A stretch of DNA of 64,000 nucleotides from Burkholderia sp. WSM2230 (GTDB lineage Bacteria > Pseudomonadota > Gammaproteobacteria > Burkholderiales > Burkholderiaceae). Positions within the stretch are counted from its first letter, which is position 1. Every line of letters begins with the position of its first letter. The notes below the pieces were generated by a model. The model ran no database searches, was not told the DNA's origin, and was given only the letters and a program-made list of their open reading frames with translations. Position numbers and translations under genes: made by a program. Shown here one piece after another: positions 1 through 8,427 of this stretch. The stretch is from assembly GCF_000472445.1 (NCBI RefSeq), contig NZ_AXAJ01000023.1, forward strand, positions 1-64,000, in the 5' to 3' direction.

Positions 1-243
1 CTCTTCCGCTTCGAGTTTCCCGAGCGGCCGGGCGCGCTGATGAAGTTCCTTTCGTCGATGGCGCCGGACTGGAACATCAGTCTCTTCCATTACCGGAACC
101 AGGGCGCGGACTACAGCTCGATTCTCGTCGGCATCCAGGTGCCGGAAACCGACAACGCGGAGTTCGACCGCTTCCTCGCGACGCTCGGCTATCCGTATTG
201 GGAAGAGACGCAGAATCCGGTTTATCGGTTGTTTCTTGGCTGA
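1..243 (+). CDS. ilvA: Threonine ammonia-lyase, biosynthetic, C-terminal part
   Basis: The 5' end lies outside the window; the last 80 residues are present. They have the form of the ACT-like regulatory domain of biosynthetic threonine dehydratase (FRFEFPERPGAL near the start, YPYWEETQNPVYRLFLG at the end). The enzyme deaminates threonine to 2-oxobutyrate for isoleucine synthesis, and this domain binds isoleucine or valine for feedback control. The PLP domain is not visible, so the call rests on the C-terminal motif alone. Confidence 0.85.
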   Translation, partial: LFRFEFPERPGALMKFLSSMAPDWNISLFHYRNQGADYSSILVGIQVPETDNAEFDRFLATLGYPYWEETQNPVYRLFLG

Positions 244-505
244 ACGCTATGAACTCGAACGCGTGCGCTCGCTCGGGGTTTACCTTGAGTACCTGACCTG
301 CACGCGATCGGGACGGATCGACCATCTCCTCGCTGCAAGCGCCGTCAGCAGGGCGTGACATCGCATTGGCCGCGCCGAATCAGCTTCGCCATGCAACCTC
401 CTTATCTCGATACACAATACAGCCTATCCGCGATATCGCGTTGCGCGATAGCTGGCCCGATTGTCAAACTTGAGGCAAATCAAACTTGCACTCAGGAGAC
501 ACATC

Positions 506-1684
506 ATGCGCACTCAGGTTGGCATTATCGGTGCAGGGCCCGCGGGCCTGCTGCTTTCCCATCTTCTTCATCTGCGCGGTATCGAGTCGGTCGTACTGGA
601 AACGCGCACGCGCGAGCAGATCGAATCGACCATTCGCGCCGGCGTGCTCGAGCAGGGCACGATGGATCTGCTGACCCAGGCAGGCGTCGGCGAGCGCATG
701 AAGGCCGAAGGTGCGCTGCATCACGGCTTCGAGCTTGCGTTCGAAGGCAAGCGTCGGCGGATCGATCTCACTGGACTCACGGGGCACTCCATCACCGTGT
801 ATGCGCAGCACGAGGTCATCAAGGACCTGGTCGCGGCGCGGGTCGCAGCGGGCGGTGCGTTGCGCTTTGGCGTATCGGAAACGTCGCTGCACGGCATCGA
901 CACCGACAAGCCTTCAATCCGCTATCGCCACGAAGGCGAAGCATGCGAGCTGCAATGCGATTTCGTGATCGGTTGCGACGGCTCGCAGGGTGTTTCGCGC
1001 GCGTCGATTCCGCAGGCATTGCGCCGCGACTATGAACGGGTGTACCCGTTCGGATGGTTCGGTATCCTATGCGAAGGGCCGCCTTCGTCGGATGAACTGA
1101 TTTACGCGCGGCACGACCGCGGCTTTGCATTGATCAGCACGCGTTCGCCCAACGTGCAGCGCATGTACTTCCAGTGCGATCCGAAGGATTCCGTCGACAA
1201 CTGGTCCGACGACCGCATCTGGGCCGAACTGCACGCACGCGTGGACTCGCACGATGGCCAGCACGTGGTAGACGGCAAAATCTTCCAGAAGAACATTGTC
1301 GGCATGCGCAGCTTCGTATCGGCGACCATGCAGCATGGCCGGCTCTTTCTCGCGGGCGACGCAGCGCATATCGTGCCGCCGACCGGCGCAAAAGGCATGA
1401 ACCTCGCCGTCGCCGACGTGCGTCTGCTCACGAAGGCATTGAACGCCTTCTACGTCGAGAATCGCACCGATCTGCTCGAGCGTTACAGTGAAACGGCGCT
1501 CAAGCGCATCTGGCGCGCGGAACATTTCTCGTACTGGATGACGAGCATGATGCATCGCGTTGAAGGCGCGTCGCCGTTCGAGCAGCAGCTTCAGGTGGCT
1601 GAACTCGAATACGTGACCACGTCGCGTTCGGCGGCCACCGTGATGGCGGAGAACTACGTCGGCGTGGCCGTGCCTCAGGACTGA
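506..1684 (+). CDS. pobA: 4-hydroxybenzoate 3-monooxygenase
   Basis: A 392-residue flavoprotein hydroxylase, the usual PobA length. It converts 4-hydroxybenzoate to protocatechuate with NADPH and O2, feeding the beta-ketoadipate pathway. The N-terminal FAD Rossmann motif is IGAGPAGL; the second FAD motif is LAGDAAHIVPPTGAKGMN near residue 290; the conserved mid-protein FVIGCDGSQG is present. The open frame runs 45 nt further upstream, but the ATG at 506 has a CAGGAG ribosome site at the right distance and starts directly on the Rossmann strand. No pobR regulator is adjacent, so control is probably from elsewhere. Confidence 0.95.
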   Translation: MRTQVGIIGAGPAGLLLSHLLHLRGIESVVLETRTREQIESTIRAGVLEQGTMDLLTQAGVGERMKAEGALHHGFELAFEGKRRRIDLTGLTGHSITVYAQHEVIKDLVAARVAAGGALRFGVSETSLHGIDTDKPSIRYRHEGEACELQCDFVIGCDGSQGVSRASIPQALRRDYERVYPFGWFGILCEGPPSSDELIYARHDRGFALISTRSPNVQRMYFQCDPKDSVDNWSDDRIWAELHARVDSHDGQHVVDGKIFQKNIVGMRSFVSATMQHGRLFLAGDAAHIVPPTGAKGMNLAVADVRLLTKALNAFYVENRTDLLERYSETALKRIWRAEHFSYWMTSMMHRVEGASPFEQQLQVAELEYVTTSRSAATVMAENYVGVAVPQD

Positions 1685-1840
1685 GCGCGAGCGAGGCCGC
1701 CTGCGATTGTCGGTGCAACAGCAACAGTGAATTCAGGATTAGCGGATTTATCGGCTACTACGACGCACCTACACTGCCTTCACCGCTGCGAACGAATCCC
1801 GCTCGCGGCACGGATAAAAGACAGAACCGGAGGTGGTCAA

Positions 1841-2092
1841 ATGAAATCGCTTATTCGCGCTGTTGCTGTTGCCGTCGTATTGGGCGCGCCGCTTGTTTCG
1901 ATTGCGCAGACGTCGGGACAAACGGCGGAGCAGGGCACAGAAGCTGTCCGCAGTGCAGCCGCCGGTCAGCAGGACTCCGTGCGAACCGCGGACAGCGGCT
2001 ACGGTTCAGGCAGCCACGGCACATGGCAGGCAGGCCGCGGTGGTGATATCACGTTCAGTTCCTACTCGCCGCCGGTTTACAACGCGCGGTGA
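1841..2092 (+). CDS. Small secreted protein of unknown function
   Basis: 83 residues with a clear signal peptide (MKSLIRAVAVAVVLGAPLVSIAQT; cleavage expected after the AQ region). The mature part is polar and Gly/Ser/Gln-rich and ends in SPPVYNAR. A GGAGG ribosome site lies 7 nt before the ATG, and a strong hairpin follows the stop, so it looks like a monocistronic envelope protein. It resembles the many short DUF4148-like exported proteins of Burkholderia, but no domain can be named with certainty. Confidence 0.7.
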   Translation: MKSLIRAVAVAVVLGAPLVSIAQTSGQTAEQGTEAVRSAAAGQQDSVRTADSGYGSGSHGTWQAGRGGDITFSSYSPPVYNAR

Positions 2093-2125
2093 GCGCTAGC
2101 CAAAAGGCGTTTGATGCGCGACCTC

Positions 2126-2167
2126 CAAAGCGCGCGACGCATCATGCGCCGCGCGCTTTGTTATTTC
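2126..2167 (+). terminator. Hairpin terminator after the small secreted protein
   Basis: A perfect 11-bp inverted repeat, CAAAGCGCGCG at 2126-2136 and CGCGCGCTTTG at 2150-2160, has a 13-nt loop and is followed by TTATTTCT. The T-rich side suits the plus-strand gene ending at 2092. The minus-strand gene ending at 2161 abuts the same hairpin without a U-tract. Confidence 0.6.
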
Positions 2168-2430
2168 TGAATTGCATCTGCTTGCGGCGAGCGCAACAAG
2201 GTCATTTCGTTGCGCAGTAACGCGAGCAGGTCGTCGTCGGTTGGGCGCGTGCCCCAATGCCGCGCGCCTGCCACGGACGCAATCGCGATCCACGAGTGCG
2301 GTGGAAACCATTCGCGAACGAGCGCGCCGTCCTGGCGCAGACACAACTGGCCGGTCTGCTCGCTGTATTCCGCGCAGATCAGGATGCCGTCGATCTGCGC
2401 GGTGACTCGTCGTGGGTCAGTGCGTACCAA
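2161..2430 (-). CDS. Conserved-looking hypothetical protein
   Basis: 89 residues, not recognised. It has mixed hydrophobic and polar composition, no signal peptide, and a core around FPPHSWIAIASVAGARHWG. The start is the TTG at 2430, preceded by AGGAG with a 7-nt spacer; no ATG in frame fits as well. It converges on the preceding gene across the terminator hairpin. Coding status is inferred from the ribosome site and the plausible protein composition. Confidence 0.5.
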   Translation of the reverse strand: MVRTDPRRVTAQIDGILICAEYSEQTGQLCLRQDGALVREWFPPHSWIAIASVAGARHWGTRPTDDDLLALLRNEMTLLRSPQADAIQK

Positions 2431-2531
2431 TATGTCGCTCCTGCAAGGTGCCGACGCATAGGCAAAACCGGCGCGGCACGATTGTCAGATCCGTTGACGC
2501 GGTGCGTACGCCGTCGATGGCGTCACCATCG

Positions 2532-2888
2532 TCAATGATCACCACCATGACCGTGCCACTCGCCGTGGCCGCGCCAGTCTCCGTGCGGACCGCGCGCGTC
2601 GTGCCACTCGCGTTCGCGATGACGATCTTCCCATTCGCGACGCTCCCAGTAGCGGCGGCCGTCGTAGTATCGATCGCCGTACCAGCCCGGGCTCACCACC
2701 ACCACGGGAGGCGGCGGCGCATACACGGGTGGAGGCGGCGGGGCATAGACCGGCTCGGGAGCATAGACGACACCCGGCACGCCGATATTCACGCCGACAT
2801 CGACATGAGCGAGCGCGACGGACGACACGCCGATGCCAGCACCGGCGACGATAGCAATGGACAGCAAGCGGTTTCGTGATGAGTTCAT
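2532..2888 (-). CDS. Secreted proline-rich PXPV-type protein
   Basis: 118 residues: a signal peptide (about residues 1-25, ending SVALAH), then VDVGVNIGVPGVVYAP, then a run of tyrosine/proline repeats (PVYAPPPPPVYAPPPP), then a highly charged Arg/Trp/His tail ending HGHGGDH. This order matches the PXPV-repeat exported proteins common in Burkholderiaceae, whose function is unknown. The ATG at 2888 was chosen because upstream codons in the same open frame do not form a signal sequence. The His-rich tail might bind metal, which is inference only. Confidence 0.75.
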   Translation of the reverse strand: MNSSRNRLLSIAIVAGAGIGVSSVALAHVDVGVNIGVPGVVYAPEPVYAPPPPPVYAPPPPVVVVSPGWYGDRYYDGRRYWERREWEDRHREREWHDARGPHGDWRGHGEWHGHGGDH

Positions 2889-2944
2889 GTTGTTGATTCC
2901 CGCGTTCAGATAGTCGAGTGTGGACCGTGCGGCATCAGCCCGGA

Positions 2945-3064
2945 TCAGTAACGGTCGTGGTAACGATAATGGTCGTGATAGCCGCCTTCGGGCACCACGA
3001 TGCACGCGCTCAATCCCATGCCGAGTGTTGCCGCGAGAATGACCAATGCGAGAATTCGTTTCAT
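2945..3064 (-). CDS. 39-residue lipoprotein
   Basis: A very short gene with good support: ATG at 3064 preceded by AGAGGAG with a 7-nt spacer; an N-terminus MKRILALVILAATLGMG with a lipobox LSAC (acylated Cys at residue 21); and an 18-residue mature peptide, CIVVPEGGYHDHYRYHDRY, rich in Tyr and His. It lies 56 nt upstream of the PXPV gene on the same strand. The aromatic/His tail resembles the C-terminus of that neighbour. Function unknown. Confidence 0.65.
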   Translation of the reverse strand: MKRILALVILAATLGMGLSACIVVPEGGYHDHYRYHDRY

Positions 3065-3555
3065 GACAATGCTCCTCTTTCCTGTTGACCCGAACTCTAC
3101 TGAGAGGCGGCATTACCGTTGTGTTCGTGTGTAACAGGACGTGTCGGGCGCATCGCGCGACGTGCTGTCGCGCAACGCACGCAGGCGAGGACGCATGAGA
3201 AGGGCGGCGAAAGCCGCCACGCGGTGCATCGGACGGACAAACCGTTGAGCGCGTTGTGAAAACGACGCATGCATGCGTCTCGCGCCAACCGCCGCTATAC
3301 AAAGGCGCGACGTTGCGCGCGCCAGAAAAACGCCGGCCATGCGCGCTGCGTGGCGCACGCCGTACGGATACATTCGGTTGCAGACTGGCGCTTTGCGCCG
3401 ACCTTCTTGCGACATTCCGGCTCACGCGGCAAACGGTCCGGCCTCGGTTCGGCTTGTGCGGTTCAACTTCTATTAATATTCGCCGGGTACCATACCGGCT
3501 CGCACGCTGGCGCGACCCGCGCTCCCCCAATACCACGAGAGAGACGAAACGTCCC
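3065..3555. other. Intergenic stretch without a convincing gene
   Basis: 491 nt between divergent genes. Overlapping frames are open, but none has a ribosome site or recognisable protein. An AT-rich block, TATTAATATT at 3471-3480, is the most promoter-like part and probably serves the cytochrome b561 gene starting at 3556. Confidence 0.5.
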
Positions 3556-4110
3556 ATGAACATGCAATCGCTGGATACGAATTCGCGCCGTTATACGACG
3601 GGCTACAACGGCGTCGCCAGATTTCTTCACTGGCTGATAGTCCTGCTGGTCGCCGCCCAGTTCGTGATCGGCTGGACCATGCCCGACATTCACAAGGGCA
3701 CGCTGCCGGAAGGGTTGATCGCCTGGCATCTCGGTGTGGGCGCAGCGCTGATCGCGGCCGTCGTGCTGCGAATCGTCTGGCGGGTGACGCATCGCCCGGC
3801 GCCGGCATCGTTGTCGCCATTTTTTCGAATCGTCTCGCACGTTACGCACGGCTTGCTGTATGCGGCGCTTGTTGTCGTGCCCGTGCTCGGGTGGGCGAAT
3901 GCGTCGTCGCGCGGCTGGACGGTCAAGCTCTTCGGCGTGTTGCCTTATCCGTCGATCTCACCGGTAGGCTCGAGTGTCGGCCATGAGATGGGCGACATCC
4001 ACGGTTATCTTGCGTGGGTGCTGCTGGCGCTGATCGGGTTGCACGTGGCGGGCGCGCTGTTTCACCGCTTCGTGCTGAAGGACGACGTCTTGCAGCGCAT
4101 GCTGCCTTGA
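3556..4110 (+). CDS. Cytochrome b561 family protein
   Basis: 184 residues with four predicted membrane helices, the standard size for bacterial cytochrome b561 (YodB/YceJ type). These proteins hold two b haems and pass electrons between quinol and a periplasmic acceptor. Candidate haem ligands are the histidines in FLHWLIV (helix 1), AWHLGVG (helix 2), HVTHGLLY (helix 3) and GDIHGYLAW/LHVAG (helix 4). The ATG at 3556 is chosen because the open frame upstream is Arg-rich and unlike the family. Partner unknown. Confidence 0.88.
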   Translation: MNMQSLDTNSRRYTTGYNGVARFLHWLIVLLVAAQFVIGWTMPDIHKGTLPEGLIAWHLGVGAALIAAVVLRIVWRVTHRPAPASLSPFFRIVSHVTHGLLYAALVVVPVLGWANASSRGWTVKLFGVLPYPSISPVGSSVGHEMGDIHGYLAWVLLALIGLHVAGALFHRFVLKDDVLQRMLP

Positions 4111-4181
4111 CGGCCTGAGTAGTCCGAACGACTGCCGGGCAGCCCGACACGAGGCGCCCGCAGTCCACCAGCAGCACACGC

Positions 4182-5060
4182 TCAACCAGGCTCCGCCGCC
4201 GCGTGCTGCGGCGCGGCCTTCTCGCGATAGCCGAGCCGCGTCGAGATCGCATGGCCCGATTCGCGCAGCAGCGCTACGTAGTGCGACTTCGTGTCGGCGC
4301 CGCAACGCATGGTCGGAAACGAAATCGACAAGCCGGCGATCACGCGGCCAAAGCGGTCGAACACCGGTACCGCGAGACACTGCAAGCCTTCTTCCTGCTC
4401 CTCGTTGTCCTCGCCGTAGCCCTGCTCGCGAACGCGCGGCAGAATGCTCAGCACCGCCTCGGCTGACGAGAGCGTCTTCTGCGTCGACTTGCGGAGGTCG
4501 ACGTGAGACAGCACCTCGCGCGCGTCGGCCGGGTCCATCCAGGCGAGCAGCACCTTGCCGATCGCCGTGCTGTGAAGCGGATTACGCCGACCAATTCGCG
4601 ACTGCATGCGCAGCCCGTAATCGGCGTCGATCTTGTGAATGTAGATGATCGCGTCTTCGTCGAACGCGCCGAGATGCACTGCCTCGCGCGTCAACTGGCC
4701 GATGCGGCGCATTTCCACGTCGGCTTCGCGCACGAGATCCACGCTTTCCAGCGCCTTCGCGCCGAGTTCGAACAGACGAATGGTCAGACGGTAGCGCTCG
4801 GTCTCCACTTCCTGCGTCACGAAACCTAGCGCCTTGAGCGTCTGCACGACGCGATGCACGGTGGTTTTCGACATGCCGAGCCGCTGCGACAGTTCGCTGA
4901 TGCCGATCTGTCCGCTGTCGCCGATTGCGCCGAGAATCGCAAAGACGCGGCCAATCGACGAAGCCGATTCGCCTTTCTCGCTGCCGGATTCGACGCAGTC
5001 CGCGTCGTGCGCGAGGGCCGCGGAGTCGTCCTTGCGCTGTTGTCTGCTGCTTGCTGCCAT
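4182..5060 (-). CDS. IclR-family regulator, KdgR-like
   Basis: 292 residues. The N-terminal winged helix (about 35-95) has IGRVFAILGAIGDSG and the recognition helix MSKTTVHRVVQTL; the C-terminal IclR effector domain (about 110-280) includes GRRNPLHSTAIGKVLLAWM and EGLQCLAVPVFDRFGRVIAGLSIS. It is the third gene of a kduI-kduD-regulator string on the minus strand, 84 nt after kduD. By position and family it likely represses uronate catabolism with 2-keto-3-deoxygluconate as inducer. A KdgR symbol is tempting but not proven. Confidence 0.88.
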   Translation of the reverse strand: MAASSRQQRKDDSAALAHDADCVESGSEKGESASSIGRVFAILGAIGDSGQIGISELSQRLGMSKTTVHRVVQTLKALGFVTQEVETERYRLTIRLFELGAKALESVDLVREADVEMRRIGQLTREAVHLGAFDEDAIIYIHKIDADYGLRMQSRIGRRNPLHSTAIGKVLLAWMDPADAREVLSHVDLRKSTQKTLSSAEAVLSILPRVREQGYGEDNEEQEEGLQCLAVPVFDRFGRVIAGLSISFPTMRCGADTKSHYVALLRESGHAISTRLGYREKAAPQHAAAEPG

Positions 5061-5144
5061 TTCCGTGATTCCTGATCGAACTCAATTGCGTGCCGCATTT
5101 TCGCGGACGCCGCGAGCATACCGCGTCTCGCGCCTTCTGCCGAG

Positions 5145-5945
5145 TCAGCGCGCGAGCCATCCGCCGTCTACTGCCAGTGTATGCCCATGCACGTAGTCCG
5201 ACGCGGACGAGGCGAGAAATACCACCGGCCCTGCGAGATCGTCCGGCGCGCCCCAGCGGCCGGCGGGAATGCGGTTCAGGATTTCGTCGTGGCGCTGCGC
5301 GTCTTCGCGCAACGCCGCCGTGTTCGCCGTGGCCATATAGCCGGGCGCGATCGCATTCACGTTGATGCGCTGCGCGGCCCATTCGTTGGCAAGCAGCCGC
5401 GTAAGCCCAAGCACGCCGCTTTTCGACGCCGTGTAGGAGGCGACGCGGATGCCGCCCTGGAACGACAGCATCGACGCAATGTTGATGATCTTGCCGCCGC
5501 CTTGCTGCCGCACGAACTGCCTCGCGGCCGCCTGCGCAAGAAAGAACAGGCTCTTCAGATTGAGGTCCATGACAGAGTCCCAGTCGTTCTCGCTGAAATC
5601 GAGTGCGTCTTCGCGGCGGATGATGCCCGCGTTGTTCACCAGTACGTCGACGCGTCCAAAGGCTTCGACGGCCGCGCGCACGATGTCGTCCACGGGCGCG
5701 ATCGAGGCAAGGTCGGCGCGCACGTCCGCGAATCTGCGCCCGGCGGCTGCGATGCGCGCGGGCGTCTCGCCGGCATCGGCACGCGACACGCCGACGATGT
5801 CGCAGCCCGCCTCGGCAAGCGCGAGCGCCATGCCGGCGCCCAGTCCCGTATTGCTGCCGGTGACGATGGCGACCTTGCCGCTGAGATCGAAGGGATGGGA
5901 CGCGGAGCGGTTCGTGGCAGAGATGTTCACAATGTCGAAACCCAT
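5145..5945 (-). CDS. kduD: 2-deoxy-D-gluconate 3-dehydrogenase
   Basis: 266-residue short-chain dehydrogenase. It interconverts 2,5-diketo-3-deoxygluconate and 2-keto-3-deoxygluconate with NAD(H) in pectin/uronate breakdown. Visible motifs: TGSNTGLGAGMA (cofactor loop), NNAG, and catalytic YTASK; the C-terminus VDGGWLAR is typical of KduD. The ATG at 5945 has AGGAAAC upstream, while the longer open frame adds a non-homologous 35 residues. It lies 105 nt downstream of kduI, supporting the KduD assignment over a generic SDR. Confidence 0.9.
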   Translation of the reverse strand: MGFDIVNISATNRSASHPFDLSGKVAIVTGSNTGLGAGMALALAEAGCDIVGVSRADAGETPARIAAAGRRFADVRADLASIAPVDDIVRAAVEAFGRVDVLVNNAGIIRREDALDFSENDWDSVMDLNLKSLFFLAQAAARQFVRQQGGGKIINIASMLSFQGGIRVASYTASKSGVLGLTRLLANEWAAQRINVNAIAPGYMATANTAALREDAQRHDEILNRIPAGRWGAPDDLAGPVVFLASSASDYVHGHTLAVDGGWLAR

Positions 5946-6050
5946 GTCGTCTGTTTCCTGTAGGCGGAGGGCCGCTGGCGGACCGTTGGTAGCGCAAGGC
6001 CAATGCTGGCCAGACTCAACGCTCAAAGCCCAACGCCCAACGCTCAGCAT

Positions 6051-6899
6051 TCAGCGCAGATCCTGCACCGCGATGTGGTCCATGTCGCTGAACACCTGGT
6101 TCTCGCCGACCATGCCCCAGATGAACGTGTAGGCCCGCGTGCCGACGCCCGAATGAATCGACCAGCTCGGCGAGATCACAGCCTGCTCGTTATGCACGAC
6201 GATGTGCCGCGTCTCGTCCGGCTCGCCCATCATGTGAAAGACGGCGGCGTCGTCGGCGACATTGAAATAGAAATACACCTCCATGCGCCGTTCGTGCGTA
6301 TGGCAGGGCATCGTGTTCCAGAGGCTGCCGGGTTCCAGCCTGGTCATGCCCATCGACAACTGGCAGGTGGGCAGCACCTCCGGAACGATGAACTTGTAGA
6401 TTGTGCGGCGGTTGCCCGTCGCGGCATCGCCGAGCGTTTGCGGCGATGCTTCAGCGAGCGAGATCGTGCGGGTCGGGTGCGACTCGTGCGCGGGCGCGCA
6501 GTTCAGGTAAAACTTCGCCGGTTGCGCGGCATCCTCGCTGCCGAAGGCCACCGCCTGCGCGCCGCGGCCAATGTAGATCGCCTCCTCGTTGCGCACCGTG
6601 TAGCGCATGCCGTCCACGTCGACCCAGCCGGCGCCGCCAATGTTGATCGCGCCCAGCTCGCGCCGCTCGAGCAGATAGTTCACGCCGATGGACTTGCCGA
6701 GCGACCCGGGCACTTCGACGGCGCGCGTAGCCGGCCACACACCGCCCACGATGATGCGGTCAATGTGGCTATAGGTGAGCCGCAGCGCGTCGCGCTCGAA
6801 CACCTGGTCGATGAGGAACTCCTTGCGCAATCCGGCGGTATCGAGCGCCTTCGCGTAATCGCTGTTGACGGCTTGCCTCACTTGCAGGGTTGCTTCCAT
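6051..6899 (-). CDS. kduI: 5-dehydro-4-deoxy-D-glucuronate isomerase
   Basis: 282 residues, like the E. coli enzyme. A zinc cupin that isomerises 5-keto-4-deoxyuronate to 2,5-diketo-3-deoxygluconate, the step before KduD. The metal-site block is visible in PCHTHERRMEVYFYFN (His, His, Glu) with a later His in SPSWSIHSGVGTRAY. Start ATG 6899 has GGAG 8 nt upstream. It is the first gene of the minus-strand unit, divergent from kdgT. The intergenic region carries palindromes that suit the IclR regulator. Confidence 0.93.
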   Translation of the reverse strand: MEATLQVRQAVNSDYAKALDTAGLRKEFLIDQVFERDALRLTYSHIDRIIVGGVWPATRAVEVPGSLGKSIGVNYLLERRELGAINIGGAGWVDVDGMRYTVRNEEAIYIGRGAQAVAFGSEDAAQPAKFYLNCAPAHESHPTRTISLAEASPQTLGDAATGNRRTIYKFIVPEVLPTCQLSMGMTRLEPGSLWNTMPCHTHERRMEVYFYFNVADDAAVFHMMGEPDETRHIVVHNEQAVISPSWSIHSGVGTRAYTFIWGMVGENQVFSDMDHIAVQDLR

Positions 6900-6976
6900 G
6901 GTGTTGTCTCCGGTGGATGAACCGCTTCGCCGCGGGCTCAAGGCGGCGAACGTATGGGCTCGACTGTAGCGTGTTA

Positions 6977-7004
6977 TTCATATTTCCGGAACAGTGGTCC
7001 ACAA
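6977..7004 (-). promoter_or_regulatory. Putative kduI promoter with embedded operator
   Basis: Read on the minus strand, TTGTGG (7004-6999) and TATGAA (6982-6977) are separated by 16 nt. Within this span lies GGAACAGTGGTCC (6988-7000), a one-mismatch version of a GGAAC-N3-GTTCC palindrome found again near kdgT. A repressor bound here would block RNA polymerase. Promoter and operator are inferred from sequence only. Confidence 0.4.
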
Positions 7005-7083
7005 AAAATTGCGACGCGCGCCGCGCAGCACACCCAAGCAATAAATGACCGGGTAAACGATGACGATATCGGCGCAAAAATAC

Positions 7084-7113
7084 GGAACGGCGTTCCTAAC
7101 ACGATGCTATATT
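7084..7113 (+). promoter_or_regulatory. Putative kdgT promoter and IclR-type operator
   Basis: A perfect palindrome GGAAC-GGC-GTTCC at 7084-7096 lies over the -35 position of a -10-like TATATT at 7108-7113. It is the better copy of the motif inside the kduI promoter 96 nt away. Dyads of this length and GGAA/TTCC content are known for IclR-family sites. The IclR gene downstream of kduD is the natural candidate ligand. Confidence 0.45.
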
Positions 7114-7200
7114 GCGCCGAAAGGGAGCAGCCGGCGCCAGACCGGTGCTTACGCAAGACGGCGCCACGGACAAGCGGACGCCAAATCCACGGAGGAGACA

Positions 7201-8217
7201 ATGAAGCTCAAGAAGGCCATCGACCGCATTCCTGGCGGCCTGATGCTCGTGCCGCTGCTGCTGGGCGCCTGCGTCCACACGTTCGCGCCCGGCGCGGGCA
7301 AGTATTTCGGCTCGTTCACCAATGGACTGATCGCCGGCACCGTGCCGATTCTCGCGGTGTGGTTCTTCTGCATGGGCGCGACGATCGACCTGCGAGCGAC
7401 CGGCACGGTGCTGCGCAAGTCCGGCACGCTGCTGGTCACGAAGATGGTGGTCGCGTGGATTGCCACCCTCGTGGCGTCGCATTTCATTCCGGTGGACGGC
7501 ATCAAGGCGGGGCTTTTCGCCGGGCTTTCGGTGCTCGCGATCACCACGTCGATGGACATGACCAACGGCGGTCTCTACGCCGCGGTGATGCAGCAGTACG
7601 GCACCAAAGAGGAGGCCGGCGCATTCGTGCTGATGTCGGTCGAGTCGGGGCCGCTTGTCAGCATGATGATTCTGGGCGCGGCGGGCGTCGCGTTCTTCGA
7701 GCCGCGGCTTTTTGTTGGCGCGGTGCTGCCGTTTCTGATCGGTTTCGCGCTCGGCAATATCGACAGCGATCTGCGCGAGTTCTTCGGCCGCTGTGTGCAT
7801 CCGCTGATTCCGTTTTTCGGCTTCGCGCTCGGCAACGGCATCGACCTCGCCGTGATCGCGAAGAGCGGCATGGCAGGCGTGCTGCTCGGCCTCGCGGTTA
7901 TCGTCGTGACGGGCATTCCGCTGATTCTCGCCGACCGCTGGATTGCGGGCGGCAATGGCGCGGCGGGCCTTGCGGCTTCGTCGACGGCCGGCGCGGCGGT
8001 GGCCAACCCGGCGATCATCGGCGAGATGATTCCGGGCTTCAGGCCGCTCGTGCCGGCCGCGACAGCGATGGTTGCGACCGCCTGTCTCGTGACCGCGATT
8101 CTGGTACCGATGCTGACTGCGCTATGGGTGCGCCGGTACCAGGCGAGCGGGGCGCTGCGCGAAGGCTTGCCGACTCCGGCGACGGCCCCGCTGAAGGAGA
8201 GCGATGCGCATGTGTGA
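7201..8217 (+). CDS. kdgT: 2-keto-3-deoxygluconate permease
   Basis: 338 residues, ten or so hydrophobic helices, family KdgT (proton symport of 2-keto-3-deoxygluconate into the cytoplasm). Recognisable blocks: MKLKKAIDRIPGGLMLVPLL at the start, ITTSMDMTNGGLYAAVMQQYG, LPFLIGFALGNID, and AASSTAGAAVANPAIIGE. GGAGG lies just before the ATG (7192-7196). It is transcribed away from kduI and supplies the pathway intermediate made by KduI/KduD. Confidence 0.94.
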   Translation: MKLKKAIDRIPGGLMLVPLLLGACVHTFAPGAGKYFGSFTNGLIAGTVPILAVWFFCMGATIDLRATGTVLRKSGTLLVTKMVVAWIATLVASHFIPVDGIKAGLFAGLSVLAITTSMDMTNGGLYAAVMQQYGTKEEAGAFVLMSVESGPLVSMMILGAAGVAFFEPRLFVGAVLPFLIGFALGNIDSDLREFFGRCVHPLIPFFGFALGNGIDLAVIAKSGMAGVLLGLAVIVVTGIPLILADRWIAGGNGAAGLAASSTAGAAVANPAIIGEMIPGFRPLVPAATAMVATACLVTAILVPMLTALWVRRYQASGALREGLPTPATAPLKESDAHV

Positions 8218-8324
8218 GGATGCTGAGGGGTAAGCAGTCGGGCTGGGGCGGGGCGCTAAGTTTGACGCAACGCGCAGTTCAACTGTGTGGCCGGCCGGCG
8301 CGGCTCAATGAGAAAGAGGAAGGC

Positions 8325-8357
8325 AAAAAAAGTCCGCGAGCCGAAACTCGCGGACTT
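8325..8357 (-). terminator. Rho-independent terminator of the semialdehyde dehydrogenase gene
   Basis: On the minus strand an 11-bp stem (AAGTCCGCGAG / CTCGCGGACTT) closes a 6-nt loop and is followed by seven Ts (plus-strand A run at 8325-8331). It begins about 70 nt after the stop at 8428. Stem, loop and U-tract are all canonical. Confidence 0.85.
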
Positions 8358-8427
8358 GAACTGCCAGGCTGGTCACGCTCAGGCGCTGCTTGCGTGAATC
8401 CGCAGTGCCCGAGCGCGCCTCCATGCC

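Noticed and set aside
244..505. A pobR-type regulator or operator before pobA
   Set aside because: No AraC- or IclR-like frame is present and no clear dyad was seen in the 262-nt gap.
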